From Melioribacteraceae bacterium (GTDB taxonomy: Bacteria > Bacteroidota > Ignavibacteria > Ignavibacteriales > Melioribacteraceae), in assembly GCA_015486905.1 (NCBI GenBank), contig WFQV01000293.1, forward strand, positions 1 through 8,065: 8,065 nt of DNA. The letters run 5' to 3'. Below the pieces are notes generated by a model. It was not told the DNA's origin and made no database searches. It worked only from the letters and a program-made list of their open reading frames with translations. How positions within the stretch are numbered: the first letter of the stretch is position 1; every line of letters begins with the position of its first letter. Shown piece by piece: positions 7,401 to 8,065 of this stretch. The position numbers and the translations under genes are program-made.

Positions 7401-7776
7401 TGCTCCCCAAATAACCGACAAATTCCGGTTCAATCTTTCCGCCTTCACCTTGAAATTTACTACCGTCAATTTTGTAAAGAGCCGCACCCGTTTTTTTTGA
7501 CCATCCTTTGTTAACAAACCACAAATAACCCGAATCGTCAAAGACAGCGCTTTGGATGTTCTGAATTACTTTTTTGCCGTTTTCGCCGTACAGTTTGAAA
7601 TTCCCGAGTTTGTGGACAGCGCTCTTCTTCGAATTGTCGAGACGAATATAATAAGCGTGACCGTCCTTCATTTCAAGGGAAAAGATTGTCATCGATGGGA
7701 AATTATCAACGCCTGTAAAAGTTTGGGCGGGAAGAAACGTTGCCAAAGCTAATAAAAAGATTAAAATTTTTTTCAT
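4459..7776 (-). CDS. Secreted T9SS mosaic protein: DUF11, choice-of-anchor A, BNR beta-propeller, type A sorting tail
   Basis: This 1105-residue protein has a signal peptide (KK, hydrophobic 4-15, probable cut near LPAQ, 15-18). Residues about 20-280 form a propeller-like domain with short strand repeats. A DUF11 immunoglobulin-like domain (about 290-377) carries KNSGPDKATNIVVKNTL (316-332). A choice-of-anchor A domain (about 386-650) opens with YNVFVIHNADSLISDTDGKM (394-413) and closes with GTILAPKTNV (606-615) and the QGHAQ region (632-636). Residues 710-1000 hold seven copies of a (V/A)GT-x-GxY-like motif (starting near 726, 769, 807, 849, 889, 929, 985), several followed by Asp-box forms such as STDSGKNW (819-826), indicating a seven-bladed BNR/sortilin-like propeller. 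The end (1013-1105) is a T9SS type A sorting domain: LSQNYPNPF (1016-1024), LPSGIYFYQLKAG (1081-1093). Such cargo crosses the outer membrane and is attached or released after tail removal. The role is likely adhesion or surface structure; no catalytic site is visible. It appears monocistronic, with its own promoter and terminator. Confidence 0.95.
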   Translation of the reverse strand: MKKILIFLLALATFLPAQTFTGVDNFPSMTIFSLEMKDGHAYYIRLDNSKKSAVHKLGNFKLYGENGKKVIQNIQSAVFDDSGYLWFVNKGWSKKTGAALYKIDGSKFQGEGGKIEPEFVGYLGSKLKFGDYVTGLVFNKGKLYGLTALNHQIISIDTTNGLAEVVATIKTPFFSVSMGLSKVDTVFYLFLGSRNHWGMCSRNYYDLFKFNSFPAGEISKVMTINLKGHALRAAVGHPNGFIYAAYEEGIFKVNVANLKFDCVLHFSSGIGGMAFYLPNQTPQTIDQNYADLSLSGEVDKANPKNGDNVHFTFTLKNSGPDKATNIVVKNTLQKGLDIVSENAGAGTASDSLNVITWEVPSLDVGQEVTLKVTANLNIKDANKSVFDLGPAKGYNVFVIHNADSLISDTDGKMFVGNYAHLGTSYSVGYALRNDSSNQNVLVVGHTLEYGPRGAIYGGNVVFGKDTIFHDFNPELDIVNGKLIKDWKYARSLKKKSYLIRQLAARLYKYTPNGKTTLDFSTLRLNGSSPFLNVFSVNKSQIESATDFIINVPNGSVVLVNFKDKYSRKDTLHWGGGLKVFGADYSNVIYNFYKTRYLQIKGINVTGTILAPKTNVNFVDGQQNGQMIALNLQGHAQYNNILFVGNLPYDSTLYSVAEVVSVDQVDTNSTPDNGVTTEDDFVSLGVRYNSRGASGNSGKMTFNWKLVGKFKSDELVWTMEPEPEGTFLVGTWGGNIYRTDSATTWTLLNENQMDSVTYIWSIKEMPDGKIFVGTERGVYLSENNGQTWKRTSFSKGDVRCLAYFNNNIYAGTWGSGLYKSTDSGKNWSKINNNISKAAVVGLTVNDEGELFIGTFDVGLYKSNDGGKTVTKLNIEYPYIWTLGKSDDGVIYAGTYGNGLYSSADAGVTWGREFPVEANYIYAVRTKGKRIYATSWESGVFTGVIKSISKKSNLEKVAGGSTVDWYEMGLSGYGVSSVLPSNDGNYVYAGTNSGEVYRADASITSVKSQKPVPAQFKLSQNYPNPFGQKTKGGLNTTQIEYQISKPCFVTLKIYDILGRELKTLVRSNENAGIYKVTFNADNLPSGIYFYQLKAGGFTEVRKMVLLR

Positions 7777-7780
7777 TTTA

Positions 7781-7786
7781 CACCTC
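7781..7786 (-). promoter_or_regulatory. Shine-Dalgarno site of the T9SS cargo gene
   Basis: The minus strand reads GAGGTG followed by TAAA and ATG at 7776-7774. Six bases match the anti-Shine-Dalgarno complement. It is the clearest ribosome site in the window and fixes the start that also gives a proper signal peptide. Confidence 0.8.
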
Positions 7787-7815
7787 GCTTTAATAGTTTC
7801 ATTCTTAATTTATTA

Positions 7816-7844
7816 ATAATAAACAAAAACAATGCATTAATCAA
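7816..7844 (-). promoter_or_regulatory. Candidate sigma70-like promoter for the T9SS cargo gene
   Basis: On the minus strand TTGATT (7844-7839) and TATTAT (7821-7816) are separated by exactly 17 bases. They match 4 of 6 and 5 of 6 consensus positions. Transcription would start near 7808, leaving a leader of about 32 bases containing the Shine-Dalgarno site. Bacteroidota often use a different promoter form (TAnnTTTG), so the assignment depends on the lineage. Confidence 0.5.
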
Positions 7845-7892
7845 TGCGCAAGAGCACAATTTGAAAATTTTCAAGAAACATTTGTTTAAACA
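7834..7892. promoter_or_regulatory. Cluster of dyad sequences at and upstream of the -35 element
   Basis: Three dyads occur within 60 bases: GCATT-AATC-AATGC at 7834-7847, overlapping the candidate -35; TTGAAAATTTTCAA at 7861-7874, a perfect 14-base palindrome; and TGTTTAAACA at 7883-7892, a perfect 10-base palindrome. Position suggests regulator binding, but AT-rich palindromes are common by chance. Confidence 0.35.
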
Positions 7893-7919
7893 TTATCGGA
7901 AATATTTTCGTTCCGTTTA

Positions 7920-7952
7920 GGGGGATTTTATTGGAAATCTAATATTTCCCCC
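7920..7952. other. Inverted repeat with two alternative pairings
   Basis: GGGGGA (7920-7925) can pair with TCCCCC (7947-7952), and inside it GGAAAT (7933-7938) can pair with ATTTCC (7944-7949) around a 5-base loop. The two pairings share bases, so they exclude each other. There is no T-run after the stem on either strand, so it is not a standard terminator. It lies upstream of the candidate promoter and would not be in the cargo mRNA leader. Confidence 0.4.
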
Positions 7953-7994
7953 GAACAGAATTTATGCCTGAACGGTTTTTCTTAATAAAAAATC

Positions 7995-8032
7995 GTAGGA
8001 CAACAGCCTTTTGCGGGGCGAGCTGTCGCTAC
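7995..8032. repeat. REP-like imperfect palindrome
   Basis: A 38-base element begins GTAGGACAACAGCC and ends GAGCTGTCGCTAC. The ends pair as GTAG/CTAC, then after one bulged base GACAGC/GCTGTTGTC-like pairs, about 10 bp in all, with a GC-rich centre that stands out from the AT-rich flank. The form resembles small intergenic REP-type palindromes; no second copy is in the window, so repetition is not shown. Confidence 0.4.
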
Positions 8033-8065
8033 AGTTAATAATATGAGGAAGGGGGTGTCTAAAAA

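Noticed and set aside
1..8065. tRNA, rRNA or riboswitch
   Set aside because: Reading the intergenic parts on both strands showed no cloverleaf pattern, rRNA blocks or familiar riboswitch cores.

Overview
The window looks like chromosomal DNA from a Gram-negative member of the Bacteroidota/Chlorobiota (FCB) group, most likely an Ignavibacteria-like lineage. The main evidence is the C-terminal sorting tail of the large secreted protein: an LSQNYPNPF start, an LKIYDILGREL core, and an LPSGIYFYQLKAG / KMVLLR end. This is the form of type IX secretion (T9SS) type A domain typical of Ignavibacteria and relatives. AT-rich intergenic DNA and mostly weak Shine-Dalgarno sites fit. The assignment is inferred from protein style, not from a marker gene.

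Layout. (1) Bases 1-2657, minus strand: a long multi-membrane DUF2723 protein (TMEM260-like, GT-C fold, putative protein O-mannosyltransferase). Its C-terminus is cut by the left edge of the window; it is open for all 885 visible codons. (2) Bases 2684-2899, minus: a 71-residue charged, helical orphan protein just upstream of the DUF2723 gene and probably in the same operon. (3) Bases 2900-3054: an AT-rich divergent intergenic region. (4) Bases 3055-3690, plus: a compact soluble GT2 glycosyltransferase. (5) Bases 3691-4458: 768 bases with no convincing gene between two convergent genes. They consist of short degenerate tandem words (7-mers and 8-mers), a 139-bp direct repeat 372 bp apart (99 of its first 100 bases identical), and three copies of an ACGCTGATT / ACACGGAT module. 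A strong terminator closes this region for the minus-strand gene. (6) Bases 4459-7776, minus: a 1105-residue exported mosaic protein. Its order is signal peptide, N-terminal propeller-like domain, DUF11, choice-of-anchor A domain, seven-motif BNR-type beta-propeller, T9SS sorting tail. (7) Bases 7777-8065: its upstream region, with a good Shine-Dalgarno site, a sigma70-like promoter, several short dyads and a REP-like palindrome near the right edge.

How the genes may work together: two glycosyltransferases lie head to head, and a T9SS cargo protein lies close by. A theme of cell-surface or secreted-protein glycosylation is plausible, but nothing in the sequence links the glycosyltransferases to this particular cargo. 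No complete new multi-gene system is visible. The most unusual material is the modular word-repeat region at 3691-4410 and the domain combination of the secreted protein.
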